This document shows, piece by piece, positions 8,638 through 17,936 of a DNA stretch of 64,000 bases. Within the stretch, counting starts at the first letter, position 1, and each line of letters starts with the position of its first letter. A program made the translations under genes and the position numbers. The stretch comes from Actinomycetes bacterium (GTDB taxonomy: Bacteria > Actinomycetota > Acidimicrobiia > Acidimicrobiales > Acidimicrobiaceae): the NCBI GenBank assembly GCA_021822605.1, contig JAKAQL010000008.1, positions 1 through 64,000 of the forward strand. The letters are read 5' to 3'. The notes beneath the pieces were generated by a model. That model had not been told where the DNA came from. It saw only the letters and a program-made list of their open reading frames with translations, and made no database searches.

Positions 8638-10299
8638 ATGGGCACCTACCGTTTGGACTCTGCTGATATCGCGTTGCAGGGTCCATCGTCGGCATTCGAG
8701 CTTGAAGTTCTGCCCAGTGGGATCCGGCGCTACCGGTATGCGCCGAAGTCTCTTGGGGCGGCCATAGCCTATTTTGACCAGTTCCGGGAGCGCGAGTACC
8801 TGGTCTTTGAGGATCAACGGATCACCTACGCCGAGGCTAGAGAGCGTATCATTGGCATCATACGGGCGTTGGCGCTCAAGGGCCTTCAACCTGGGGACCG
8901 AGTAGCCATCGCCATGCGCAACTTTCCGGAGTGGGTGTTTAGCTTCTTTGCCATTACGGCAGCTGGGCTCGTCGCGGTTCCGTTGAATGCATGGTGGTCG
9001 GCAGATGAGCTGACCTATGGTCTCCTGGATTCCGGGGCTAAGCTCGCTATCGTCGATGAGGAGCGTGCAGTGGCACTGGCGGATAGGGTTGTCACCGATC
9101 TATGGTTGCGAGGTTCTACCGACCTGGAGTTTGCCCCTTTGGTCGCGATGCTTGACGATCAAGTCAAGGCTGCCGAGTCAGAGAGTGAGAGAATTGTCGA
9201 GGTGAGTGGAGCCGCACCAGCTGCCATCTTCTACACCTCAGGTACCACCGGACGACCCAAAGGCGTTGTTTTGGGGCACGACAACCTCCTGCAGGCGCTT
9301 TTTAATGCACTCTATTTGGGCGCCCGTACGCTTCTTCGAGCGGGAGGCGATCCAACTCAGAGTGGCGAACAGGCGGTTAACTTGGTGAGTATCCCACTCT
9401 TCCATGTGACCGGATGTGTGGCTGTGCTCCTACCTGGAACGGCCACTGGGGCAAAGTTTGTCCTGAGTCGTCGTTTCGATCCACTTGAAGCGCTGGCACT
9501 TATCGAACGTGAACGAGTGACATCCTTTGGTGGGGTGCCGACCGTGGCTCAGCAGATCCTGCGGCACCCAGACCGTGACCGGTTCGATCTCACCTCGGTC
9601 AAGGTGGTGAGTTACGGTGGGGCGCCATCGGCCCCCGAACTCGTTCGGACGATTGGAAGAACCTCGACCGAGATTGTGCCCGGCAACGGCTATGGGCTTA
9701 CTGAAACGGCGGGTCTCGTAACATTCAATGGCGGCGCCTCCTATCAGGAGCGGCCGAGTTCGGCAGGTCCACCGGTGCCGGTAACGGATATTAAGGTGGT
9801 AGACCCTCTAGGAGAGGACTTGCCCGACGGCGAGCCGGGGGAGTTGCTCGTACGCGGGCCGACCGTGTTCCAGGGGTATTGGGACAAACCCATCGAGACA
9901 CAGTCAGTGTTCGAAGGCGGCTGGTTTCGCACAGGTGATATCGCGACAATCGATGGCGACGGTTACCTGCAGATTGTGGATCGTCTCAAAGATCTCATCA
10001 TTCGAGGGGGAGAGAACGTCGCAACAGTTGAAGTCGAGAACGTGATCTTTGAGTTCCCAGCGGTCGAGGATGTTGCGGTCTTCGGGTATCCCGATGAGGT
10101 CCTTGGCGAACGTGTAGCTGCGGTCGTAGTCATTGCGCCAACCTCTTCCTTGGATGTCGGGGCACTTCGTGTCTTCCTCAAGGCGAGACTGGCTAGCTTC
10201 CAAGTGCCAGATGTCATCGAAGTCCGGTATAAGCCCCTGCCGCGAAACCCAGCAGGAAAACTCCTTAAACGTAGCCTACGCGATGAATATTTCGGATGA
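8638..10299 (+). CDS. acyl-CoA synthetase (AMP-forming, class I adenylate-forming family)
   Basis: I start this 553-residue enzyme at the ATG at 8638, because a promoter ends seven bases upstream and the track's earlier start overlaps hdod. The P-loop-like core is IFYTSGTTGRPKGVVLGHD, followed by GNGYGLTETAGL (A5), GWFRTGDIATIDGDGYLQIVDR (A7/A8) and the catalytic Lys region PRNPAGKLLKRSLRD. It activates a carboxylic acid as acyl-AMP and then forms the CoA thioester; it looks like a medium- to long-chain fatty-acid ligase, but chain length cannot be read. It stands alone, convergent with the decarboxylase gene. Confidence 0.9.
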   Translation: MGTYRLDSADIALQGPSSAFELEVLPSGIRRYRYAPKSLGAAIAYFDQFREREYLVFEDQRITYAEARERIIGIIRALALKGLQPGDRVAIAMRNFPEWVFSFFAITAAGLVAVPLNAWWSADELTYGLLDSGAKLAIVDEERAVALADRVVTDLWLRGSTDLEFAPLVAMLDDQVKAAESESERIVEVSGAAPAAIFYTSGTTGRPKGVVLGHDNLLQALFNALYLGARTLLRAGGDPTQSGEQAVNLVSIPLFHVTGCVAVLLPGTATGAKFVLSRRFDPLEALALIERERVTSFGGVPTVAQQILRHPDRDRFDLTSVKVVSYGGAPSAPELVRTIGRTSTEIVPGNGYGLTETAGLVTFNGGASYQERPSSAGPPVPVTDIKVVDPLGEDLPDGEPGELLVRGPTVFQGYWDKPIETQSVFEGGWFRTGDIATIDGDGYLQIVDRLKDLIIRGGENVATVEVENVIFEFPAVEDVAVFGYPDEVLGERVAAVVVIAPTSSLDVGALRVFLKARLASFQVPDVIEVRYKPLPRNPAGKLLKRSLRDEYFG

Positions 10300-10362
10300 G
10301 AGGTTCTGGAGTTTGGCCGGGTTCGGAGGATCTGTGTCGATGTGCACCAGGTGCCAGGTGCT

Positions 10363-10386
10363 GAGTTCGGAGTGAGTGAACTCCGG
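10363..10386. terminator. possible bidirectional hairpin between convergent genes
   Basis: Between two convergent genes the sequence GAGTTCGGAGTGAGTGAACTCCGG can fold either as GAGTTC/GAACTC or as CGGAGT/ACTCCG. A GC-rich inverted stretch follows. No T-run is present on either side, so a factor-independent terminator is uncertain. Confidence 0.3.
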
Positions 10387-10445
10387 CGCGGTGGGGCCCC
10401 GCTGGAGAGAGTAGATTCGGTTGTTCGCTCTTGGCGGCGGGCGGT

Positions 10446-12014
10446 TTATGTGGGGAACTCGGCGACGATGAGGTAGGGACCTCCCGATTGGAGCGCTTGT
10501 GTCAAGGCCTCGTTGAAGCCCACTGCAGTGCGGACCGTCGTTGCGGGCACCGCGAAGGCCCCGGCCAGCTGTGCATGGTGGATAGGGGGGTTGTCGAACG
10601 AGAGGAGTCGCTCTGCAGCCTGCGATGGGGCCTCAGGGCCAAGACGATCGAGCTCGAATCGCAGGATCCCATAACCTCTGTTGACCAATATGACAGTGAT
10701 GATCTTGAGTTGCTCCGCCGCATGGGTCCATATCGCTTGGGGTGAGTAGAGGGAGGAACCATCGGCGACAAAGGCCAACACCTGCCGGTCTGGGGCGGCG
10801 AGCGCTGCACCAATCGCGAGCCCCAGACCATGACCGATGGCGCCTCCGGTGAGCGCAGGGAGCCACGTGTGTGCGGGCCCGGTGAGTGTCGCCTCTTCAA
10901 GACCGACTCCGAGGGTATTGCTCTCATCGACGACGATAGCCTCAGGAGGAAGGAGGGCTGCTACGGTCGAGGCAAAGTTGGTAGTGTTGAGCGGCTCCGC
11001 GAGGTCGCCGGGCGAGGGCTCCTTGCCTGAGGGCGGATTCTTGTCGCTTTCGGGAGGAGGGACCCATTCTGCTATCAATGCCTCTGCGGAGCGGCGAGCC
11101 TCAAGGGGACTGGAAGTCACAGTGAGTACGTCGCACCCTGCGGGTATCAGACGGTCCGGAAGATGCGGATAGGCGAAGAAGGGGACAGGGGGTGAAGCTC
11201 CGATCACGATGATGTGGCGGGTATCTTCGAGTACTGCCATCGCCATCTCCGGAAGGTACGGCAAACGGTGGATTGGTGGCCTTGTGCCGCCACGGTCGAT
11301 CCGAGCAGGGAAGGTGTTCGCCCACGTTCGCAGGTTTGCCCGGCTCATCAGGCGCCAAAGCGTCTCATTGGGATCGCTGGTGAGAAGGTTACCTCCAACG
11401 ATGACGGTCGTTCCTGCTGTGCTGTCGAGCGCTCCCTTCGCTCGGGCTAGCGTCGAAGGTGGGAGGGTGGCGGTAGGCGATGGTGGTTTCGCAAGAGGGG
11501 ATACCGGTCCAAAGTCGCTCCACGAGATGTCGCTCGGTACAATGAGGGTGACGATGCCGGGCACGTCTTCGAGCGCGAGGTAGCCTGCGAGCGCGGCGGT
11601 GTGGCGTGGATGCTGGTCCCGCGTAGCATGAAGTACTGCTTTCGAGAAGGTTTTGGCAAGCGCCTCGATGTCTGAGGCAAGGGGTGGATCTTGGATTGCC
11701 ACCGCTGGACTATGGTCGCCGACGATTACAACAACCGGGGAGTGTGCCCGTTTCGCGTTGTGGAGGGAGGCGATGGCATTCGCGAGACCGGGACCAAGAT
11801 GTACAAGGATAGCCGCGGGTTTCCCAGTCATCCGAGCGAAGCCATCGGCGGCTCCCGCCGCGACGGCCTCCGAGAGGGTAAGGATGGGACGAGGAGCGGC
11901 TTCGCGCCCGAGGGCGGCCACGAAGTAGATCTCGGTGGTGCCAGGGTTGGTAAACAAGAACTCGATACCTGCATCGCGGAGACCGGTCAGCAGGTGTTGC
12001 GCTCCGGAGGTCAC
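10446..12014 (-). CDS. ThDP-dependent 2-oxoacid decarboxylase / acetolactate-synthase-like protein
   Basis: This 522-residue protein has the three-domain ThDP fold. The N-terminal PYR domain includes FTNPGTTEIYFVAAL, an EAVAAGAADG segment carrying the cofactor-activating Glu, and AAILVHLGPGLANAIASLHN. A central domain follows, and then a C-terminal PP domain with ADGSSLYSPQAIWT and VNRGYGILRFELD. The Mg-ThDP motif begins ADGS rather than GDGS. Overall it is closest to benzoylformate-decarboxylase/MdlC-like enzymes. Its start overlaps the stop of the upstream dehydrogenase gene (ATGA), so a 2-hydroxyacid to 2-oxoacid to aldehyde sequence is plausible. The substrate is unknown. Confidence 0.85.
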   Translation of the reverse strand: MTSGAQHLLTGLRDAGIEFLFTNPGTTEIYFVAALGREAAPRPILTLSEAVAAGAADGFARMTGKPAAILVHLGPGLANAIASLHNAKRAHSPVVVIVGDHSPAVAIQDPPLASDIEALAKTFSKAVLHATRDQHPRHTAALAGYLALEDVPGIVTLIVPSDISWSDFGPVSPLAKPPSPTATLPPSTLARAKGALDSTAGTTVIVGGNLLTSDPNETLWRLMSRANLRTWANTFPARIDRGGTRPPIHRLPYLPEMAMAVLEDTRHIIVIGASPPVPFFAYPHLPDRLIPAGCDVLTVTSSPLEARRSAEALIAEWVPPPESDKNPPSGKEPSPGDLAEPLNTTNFASTVAALLPPEAIVVDESNTLGVGLEEATLTGPAHTWLPALTGGAIGHGLGLAIGAALAAPDRQVLAFVADGSSLYSPQAIWTHAAEQLKIITVILVNRGYGILRFELDRLGPEAPSQAAERLLSFDNPPIHHAQLAGAFAVPATTVRTAVGFNEALTQALQSGGPYLIVAEFPT

Positions 12015-13393
12015 AATAATTTCCCAGGGTTCAAAAGGTTGTTGGGATCAAAGACAGACTTGATGGCACGCAGTAGGTTGAGGCGAGGTGGCGACTCCTT
12101 GGCGATGAGCAGGGGTCGTTTTGCTGACCCGATCCCATGTTCACCAGAGATTGCTCCGCCGAGACCGATGGCGAGACTCACGATAGACTCCGCTGCAGCG
12201 TGACACGGTACGGGGTCGGGTTGAAAGAGCGAGAGGTGCACATTGCCGTCTCCCACGTGTCCGGTGCCGACGAGCAGGGTGCCGTGATCGCGGGCACAGG
12301 TGGCTGCGCCAGCGAAGAGTGCCGCCAGCTTTGAACGTGGTACGACGGTATCGAGAATGACCGCCGCCCCCAGCTCCTTGACGGTCCAGAAAGCAGCTTC
12401 TCGAGCATCGATGAGACCACGGCGTTGCCCCTCGTCGAGCACATACTGTTCCGTTGAGCGGTGGGCATTCAGGAGGGCCATCACTTCGGTGAGCTGCCAC
12501 GAAAGATCATTGTCGTTCATCGCTTCGAGCTCTATCATCAGATAGGCACTAGCTGTTGCGGCGACCTCACTGCTCACACCAAGGCTAACTCCAGCGTGTC
12601 GTGCCATTGATTGAAGACCAGTCGCCTCGATATACTCCAAGATGCTGGGGAGCAGGCCGTGTTCAGAGATGGCGACAATAGCATGCGCGACGTCTTCGAA
12701 GCCACGAAAGCTCGCTAAGACCAACGTTCGTGTACGCGCGCGCAGGCTGAGTCGAACTAGCACTTCGGTGACCAGCGCCAAGGTCCCCTCTGAGCCGATC
12801 AGAAGCTGAGTGAGGTCATAACCCGAGCTTGTCTTCACATAGGCGCCGCCGGATCGGGTTCTCAGTCCAGTCCCGGTGACGAATTCGAGTCCGAGTACGT
12901 TGTGTCGTGTCACGCCGTACTTCATCGCTCGCATCCCGCCGGCATTGGTCGCGACGTTGCCGCCGAGGGTGGCCGACATCTCCCCGGGATAGACAGGATA
13001 GAAATAGGGGGTTCCAGCCAATGCGTCCTCGAGTTGGGCGAGGGTCACCCCTGGTTCGACGGTCGCAGTCTGATCGACGGTGTCGATCGAGAGGATGCGG
13101 TTCATGCGTTCAAAACTCACTACGAGACCGCCCACCACTGGTTGGGCTCCACCGGATAGACCGGTACCCGACCCTCGGGCTACCAATGCGAGTTTGGAGT
13201 TGACCGCGTAGTGGACGAGCGCAGCCACTTGGTCTGCGGAAGCTGGGAAGACGACCCCAAGAGGATCGACAGGATCGAGTTCGAGAGCCTCGTCGTGCGT
13301 GTAGGCCTCGGGGATGGGTCCAATAACAACGTTTGCTCGACCGACGAGAGCAGCGAGATCCTCTGCAAGTCGGTCCGTCGTGAGCTTTCCCAT
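12011..13393 (-). CDS. FAD-linked 2-hydroxyacid dehydrogenase (GlcD family)
   Basis: This 460-residue protein has a vanillyl-alcohol-oxidase-type FAD domain: ARGSGTGLSGGAQPVVGGLV, VEPGVTLAQLEDAL, GEMSATLGGNVATNAGGMRA and SSGYDLTQLLIGSEGTLAL. The C-terminal part has GTGHVGDGNVHLSLF and GAISGEHGIGSAKR, as in glycolate oxidase subunit GlcD and D-lactate dehydrogenases. It oxidises a 2-hydroxy acid (probably the D form) to a 2-oxo acid, passing electrons to a carrier. It is translationally coupled to the ThDP decarboxylase. The GlcE and GlcF partners of glycolate oxidase are not present, which argues for the single-subunit type. Confidence 0.9.
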   Translation of the reverse strand: MGKLTTDRLAEDLAALVGRANVVIGPIPEAYTHDEALELDPVDPLGVVFPASADQVAALVHYAVNSKLALVARGSGTGLSGGAQPVVGGLVVSFERMNRILSIDTVDQTATVEPGVTLAQLEDALAGTPYFYPVYPGEMSATLGGNVATNAGGMRAMKYGVTRHNVLGLEFVTGTGLRTRSGGAYVKTSSGYDLTQLLIGSEGTLALVTEVLVRLSLRARTRTLVLASFRGFEDVAHAIVAISEHGLLPSILEYIEATGLQSMARHAGVSLGVSSEVAATASAYLMIELEAMNDNDLSWQLTEVMALLNAHRSTEQYVLDEGQRRGLIDAREAAFWTVKELGAAVILDTVVPRSKLAALFAGAATCARDHGTLLVGTGHVGDGNVHLSLFQPDPVPCHAAAESIVSLAIGLGGAISGEHGIGSAKRPLLIAKESPPRLNLLRAIKSVFDPNNLLNPGKLL

Positions 13394-13404
13394 GCCTCAA
13401 GGGT

Positions 13405-13433
13405 AGTCTACGTTTGCGCTCGGTGTTAAGCGA
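13405..13433 (-). promoter_or_regulatory. probable promoter of the GlcD-like/decarboxylase pair
   Basis: On the minus strand a TAGACT -10-like hexamer (13405-13410) lies 11 bases ahead of the ATG. A weak TCGCTT -35 candidate sits 17 bases further up. The same TAGACT element occurs at other starts in the window. Confidence 0.4.
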
Positions 13434-13448
13434 GCTTGGGTTTTTGAG

Positions 13449-14267
13449 CTATTGCCTGCCTGTTCTGTTGTGGGTCACGTGGTTGGGTTGACTTCTCGTG
13501 CTGTTGGAAGGTGTTTTGGCGGCAACAACGATCGTTTCATCCAAAGTCCGGTTGGAGGTCGATGAGACGAGACCGAAGGAGAAGGGAAAGCGGGATCTCA
13601 GTTCGCAGAGAAGCCAGCAGCGTGTGGAAGACTCTTTGGGCGGTGCGTTGTTGAGGGAGGCGAATTCATCCCCATCCTTGCGCGCCAAAGTCGTTCCTCC
13701 TGAGTGACGTTCCTTGCATAGCCTGGCCGTTTGGCAGAGGACTTGATCTGCTCTGGCGTGACTGTATCCGTCGTTGATCTGTCTGAAACCATCGAGGTCG
13801 ATCAACGCGAGATGCATGGGTGATCGTCTCGCTGATTGGCACGGGTTACCACGAGGCGAAAGAAACCGTCGCAGTTATTCATGTCTGTAGGGCCATCGGT
13901 CTCGGCGCGGTGGTGCGACGCATGGGCGAGGGCAAGGAGCGCGGCGTTGACAAGCCATGACATGATGAGCAGACGGAGCGTGCTGAACCATGGATCGACA
14001 ACGGGTGTCAGGGTCGTGGCCATGACGACGAGGAGGGTTAGTACGCAAGGCCGCCATCATCAGCGGCCTTGAGGGCACAACGCAGGTAGCGCAGGCCCCG
14101 ATCCCTGGCAAGGCAGTGGGGTCGGTGGCTAACCCGAACTGGATATGACCGAGACTGATCCAAAGGCTGAGTTCGACAGCCATGAGCACCAGGACTCGTC
14201 TCTGGAGTCAGGATTGGGATCCGATGCGCCAACTGGGAAGAGCGACGGCAAGGGCGGAGGCGATCAT
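13449..14267 (-). pseudogene. decayed membrane-anchored diguanylate cyclase (GGDEF)
   Basis: Pieces of one GGDEF protein are spread over minus-strand frames. The frame 14023-13802 encodes a hydrophobic stretch (LLIMSWLVNAALLALAHASH) followed by AETDGPTDMNNCDGFFRLVV, a worn copy of the TDxLTGLxNRRGFF entry to a GGDEF domain. A frameshift near 13810 moves to the frame with LALIDLDGFRQINDGYSHARADQVL and LARKDGDEFASL, then FSFGLVSS. The signature has become DGDEF. Further upstream, around 14189-14040 and back to an ATG near 14267, hydrophobic pieces in other frames look like the remains of a membrane sensor region. I read it as a pseudogene; extent and frameshift count are approximate. Confidence 0.72.
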
Positions 14268-14500
14268 CCTAGAGATTCGATACGCTCCGGTCGGCGCTAG
14301 AGCGGCCCCGATCCACATAACCCCCTCGCTACACTGAGCGAAGCCTGTCCGACGCGGAACAACCTACGGATTGATCTCAATCGATTGAAGGGCACCGCCG
14401 GCCTCGGATCTCTCATGCCTGCCCCTAAGAGTCGCGATCACAGTCGTTTCGATGAGGTGCATTGGTATGACAGCGAGCCTGTGCCGTTTGCCCGTCGGAG

Positions 14501-16168
14501 TTAGGAGGAGGACGGCATGACGGTGACCAGCGTTCCAATGTGCACCTGTGGGTACACGATGGCTGCCGTGGGCACAGGGAGTTCGACGCAACCGAGACTC
14601 TGAGGGAAACCGTACTGGGCTCGAACAAACCCATGGACCGCCTCTGAGCCCAAGAAGTAGTTGATCCAATGAACGAGGTCGTGGTAGTGAGTACCGTTTG
14701 GATTGGTCCCACTCATGTAGTTTTCGGTGAAGCGGAGATAGATGGGGAAGGTACCGTTGGTGGTATTCAATCCGGCGATGCCGGTATTCGTCGGGCTAGT
14801 CAGGACAACGCTGCCATTTTCCCAGAGGTAGAGTGTCTCGGGGAGCGGTGCCTTCTGCACTTGAATCCATGCGTAGGGATGTGGGTCAACGTTGTTGGAG
14901 ATGACATCTTTGATCAGCGTGGGCCAAAGCAAAGGATTGTTAAGCCAACCACTGCCGTTGGTGTAGTCAAGGCTGTTGAAGTCCTCGAAAGCCATGACTG
15001 CACCCTTTGTGATGACGTTTGTGTTCCCCGGGCTCCAAAGGGACGTGAGTTGCGAGGGCATACTCCAGCGCCAATCAAAGGTCCCCTGCGGCGGTGATTG
15101 GAGGGCAGCGACTTGCGCTGCCTCCGTCGAGGCCACCGTCGTGGATGAAGTGAAGGAGACCGGAAGGTAGTTGAGCTGGGCCAGCACTTCCTGAAGGCGG
15201 AGCATCGACATCGGTGCACCACTCATGGAGAGCGTATCTCCCGTTGGTCCAAGGGCTCCCGTTGGACTCACGACCGCGACTGCGGCGGGGGTAGTCATGG
15301 TGAAGGTCTCTGATGGCCAGAAATCACCGGTCGTCGGTGTAAAGGTAAGCGTGTAGGGGGTTGGCTGAGTCCAAGTCCCCTTCACGGGGTCAGCACCCTG
15401 TATGGTAGGACTGATGGTGGGAAGTTTGTCCCCAAAGAGCTTACTGACCGGCTGCGAGAGCGTGATGGTGATTGTCGCTTCGGGAGAGAGGTTGTTCAGG
15501 TCCGGACTGATGACGGCTTCAGGTGTTGAACCAGACTGACGGAAAAACACCATATTGGATGCTGCTGGGAGTGTCTCCCAGGGGTCAGGAACGGCAGCTA
15601 CCTGCACTGAACCAGCCGCCTTACGGGAGGAACCGGGAATCGCAACACGACTGTCAGCCTTCGTCAATTTGACGTATTTCGTGCTGGAATGGAAGGAGTA
15701 GGCGACCACGCTGACCGGATTTGAGAACTCCGATTGGACCGATTGGCCCGAAGCTGCGATGGCGACTGGATCGAGTAGGCGTGCGCGAGGTGTATGGCTG
15801 GTAAGAGTGAGGCGTTGGGTCTTACCGGCGAGCCACGCGATCCAGGAGGGACGTTGGAGGGTTACGGTGACGGTTGTCGCTACACCAGTGGAGATATCTT
15901 TGGTCGGGAGGATTGCTCCACTTTCAAGTTCGACATGAATAGGCTCGCCGCCGATAGTGCCGGCGACGCTGACGATGCGCTGGTGTGCTCCCGAGGTAGT
16001 CAATTCGCCAAGTGAGGTGTAGGACGATGTGAGCGAGGCCTTTGGCCAATTGATAGCCACCACGATGCCAGCTGCGATCAGCAATCCTCCGACGATGCCT
16101 CCACCGATTGCTATGGCATTACGACCACGGTGAGAGCCCTTCGATCTAGCATGCCCGGCATTCGCCAT
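14501..16168 (-). CDS. membrane-anchored L,D-transpeptidase (YkuD-like) with Ig-like domains
   Basis: This 555-residue protein has a cytoplasmic basic tail, a membrane anchor (GGGIVGGLLIAAGIVVAINW), a long extracellular part with Ig-like regions (for example LSPEATITITLSQPVSKLFG and FTPTTGDFWPSETFTM), and a C-terminal YkuD domain. The catalytic region reads HGFVRAQYGFPQSLGCVELP, with the nucleophilic Cys and the upstream His of the HG motif. The residue usually His in SHGC is Leu, as in a subset of the family. Such enzymes form 3-3 peptidoglycan cross-links or attach proteins. A strong GAGGAGG site precedes the ATG. Confidence 0.85.
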   Translation of the reverse strand: MANAGHARSKGSHRGRNAIAIGGGIVGGLLIAAGIVVAINWPKASLTSSYTSLGELTTSGAHQRIVSVAGTIGGEPIHVELESGAILPTKDISTGVATTVTVTLQRPSWIAWLAGKTQRLTLTSHTPRARLLDPVAIAASGQSVQSEFSNPVSVVAYSFHSSTKYVKLTKADSRVAIPGSSRKAAGSVQVAAVPDPWETLPAASNMVFFRQSGSTPEAVISPDLNNLSPEATITITLSQPVSKLFGDKLPTISPTIQGADPVKGTWTQPTPYTLTFTPTTGDFWPSETFTMTTPAAVAVVSPTGALGPTGDTLSMSGAPMSMLRLQEVLAQLNYLPVSFTSSTTVASTEAAQVAALQSPPQGTFDWRWSMPSQLTSLWSPGNTNVITKGAVMAFEDFNSLDYTNGSGWLNNPLLWPTLIKDVISNNVDPHPYAWIQVQKAPLPETLYLWENGSVVLTSPTNTGIAGLNTTNGTFPIYLRFTENYMSGTNPNGTHYHDLVHWINYFLGSEAVHGFVRAQYGFPQSLGCVELPVPTAAIVYPQVHIGTLVTVMPSSS

Positions 16169-16379
16169 CCGACACCTCCTCGTGAGAATTGCAGCTATGC
16201 TGACCAGACCATAGTTCGTACTGAGCCAGACTCGCGGCAGTTGCCTGGCGAGTAGTCATGAGTATAGTTTGTCTACCGGTGGCGAGTAGTCGATCTGTGG
16301 TGGCGGAGTTGAGGGTTTCTTCAGACTGTGGTTCGGCGAGTGGTGGCGTCCATGCGACGCTTAAAGAGGCAATATAGCG

Positions 16380-16982
16380 GTGGATACTAAATTTCTGGTG
16401 GAGAGTTTTGTCACCCTAGTTGTGATCACAGACCCGATAGGCAACGTGCCGACGTTTCTGGTGGTGACCCAGGGGAAAGGTAACAAGGCTCGTCAACGCC
16501 TGGCACTTGAGGCAGTGCTGGTAGCTACCGCTGTTTTGGCCATTTTTGCAGGCTTCGGACAAGAGATCTTAAGTTATCTCGGCATCTCCTTGCCAGCTCT
16601 CCAGGTCTCTGGTGGTCTGCTCTTGTTGATCGTCGCGCTGCAGCTTTTGACTGGTAAGCAGGCAGAACTTACGGCCCAGTCCAAGGTGAACGTCGCGTTG
16701 GTCCCACTCGCGACTCCTCTCATCGCTGGCCCGGGCGCCATCGCGACGGTCTTGGTGTTCGCGGGCGAGGTGCATTCGGTGGGGAATGCGCTTGGGCTTG
16801 CGGTGGTCATCTTGGTCGTGATGGCAGTACTGCTCGTGGTGCTTCGATTCTCAGTACATCTGAGCCGGCTGCTGCGCGAGGGAGGCATCGAACTCCTCTC
16901 CCGCGTCTTTGGACTGCTCCTTGCCGCCATCGCCGTCCAATTGGCTGCCTCTGGGGTTCTGGCCTTCGCTCATGGGCACTGA
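16380..16982 (+). CDS. MarC family integral membrane protein
   Basis: This 200-residue, strongly hydrophobic protein has about six membrane segments. It begins LVESFVTLVVITDPIGNVPTF, the hallmark start of the MarC/UPF0056 family, and contains VALVPLATPLIAGPGAIATV. The GTG start puts the first helix near the N-terminus. The family's function is unresolved; MarC is not needed for multidrug resistance despite its name. It appears to be monocistronic. Confidence 0.88.
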   Translation: MDTKFLVESFVTLVVITDPIGNVPTFLVVTQGKGNKARQRLALEAVLVATAVLAIFAGFGQEILSYLGISLPALQVSGGLLLLIVALQLLTGKQAELTAQSKVNVALVPLATPLIAGPGAIATVLVFAGEVHSVGNALGLAVVILVVMAVLLVVLRFSVHLSRLLREGGIELLSRVFGLLLAAIAVQLAASGVLAFAHGH

Positions 16983-17273
16983 CTGGGGCCCACATCCCTG
17001 CGGGCCTCGCGTTGAGGCTGTTCAGAGGAGACTTCCTCAGCCGGACCAACTAGACTGTCCTTGAGAAGAACCTGGCCGTCCTACGGTGCTAGGTGTGGAT
17101 TGAGGCGCTTGTCGGTTGCGTTGTTGGTGATCGTAAGCGGTAAGAGATAGTGGTAAGAGAGAGTACGGCGTGCTTCGAACTCGCTAGTTGCAGAGTGCGC
17201 GTGTTCGCGAGTCTACGACTGTCGGGTAAGGGTTGTCCAACGGTTCTCTCAACAGAAAGAAAGTGAGGCCATT

Positions 17274-17903
17274 ATGGTCCAGTTAGGTGATGTTGCCCCA
17301 GATTTCGAGGCGGATACGACGCTAGGAAGGATACGGTTTCACGAGTGGCTTGGGGACTCCTGGGGTATTCTTTTCTCCCACCCCAAGGACTACACCCCAG
17401 TGTGCACAACTGAGCTCGGAGAGGTAGCCCGATTGCAACCTGAGTTTGACCGCCGCTCAACCAAGGTCATCGGGCTTTCGGTTGATGATGTGGCGAGTCA
17501 CCTGAAGTGGGAGGCGGACATCGAGGAGGTCCGAGGTTCTGCGGTAAAGTTCCCGATGATCGGAGATGCTGATCGGAAGGTATCGACGCTATACGGCATG
17601 ATCCACCCAAACGCATCCGATACCTTGACGGTTCGTTCTGTCTTCATCATCGACCCTGCCAAGAAATTGCGCCTTGAGATGACGTACCCGGCCTCAGTGG
17701 GTAGGAATTTTGCGGAGATACTACGGGTGTTAGATGCGCTGCAACTCGCCGATGCATTTCCTGTGGTCACCCCGGTGAACTGGGAGCCAGGCGATGAGGT
17801 GATCGTGGCAAACTCCTTGAGCGCTGAGGATGCCCGTAAGCAGTTCCAGGGTTTCCGTGAGGTGAAGTCCTATCTGCGTTTTGCAAAGGACCCAAAGGCC
17901 TAA
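17274..17903 (+). CDS. 1-Cys peroxiredoxin (Prx6-type AhpC/TSA)
   Basis: This 209-residue protein has the peroxidatic Cys in SHPKDYTPVCTTELGEVA, the GLSVDDVASHLKW segment and the long C-terminal extension typical of the Prx6 subgroup (VTPVNWEPGDEVIV). No second conserved Cys suited to resolving is visible, so it probably relies on an external thiol. It reduces hydrogen peroxide or organic peroxides in the cytoplasm. An AAGAAAGTGAGG ribosome-binding region lies upstream. A TAGACT element at 17051 lies far ahead and could mark a long leader or another transcript. Confidence 0.92.
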   Translation: MVQLGDVAPDFEADTTLGRIRFHEWLGDSWGILFSHPKDYTPVCTTELGEVARLQPEFDRRSTKVIGLSVDDVASHLKWEADIEEVRGSAVKFPMIGDADRKVSTLYGMIHPNASDTLTVRSVFIIDPAKKLRLEMTYPASVGRNFAEILRVLDALQLADAFPVVTPVNWEPGDEVIVANSLSAEDARKQFQGFREVKSYLRFAKDPKA

Positions 17904-17915
17904 AGTTCAGACCAG

Positions 17916-17936
17916 AGCACACGTGGGAGGTGTGCT
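17916..17936 (+). terminator. hairpin after the peroxiredoxin gene
   Basis: AGCACAC and GTGTGCT form a 7-bp stem with a 7-base loop, beginning 13 bases after the stop. It lacks a T-run, so it may be a weak or factor-assisted terminator. Confidence 0.45.
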
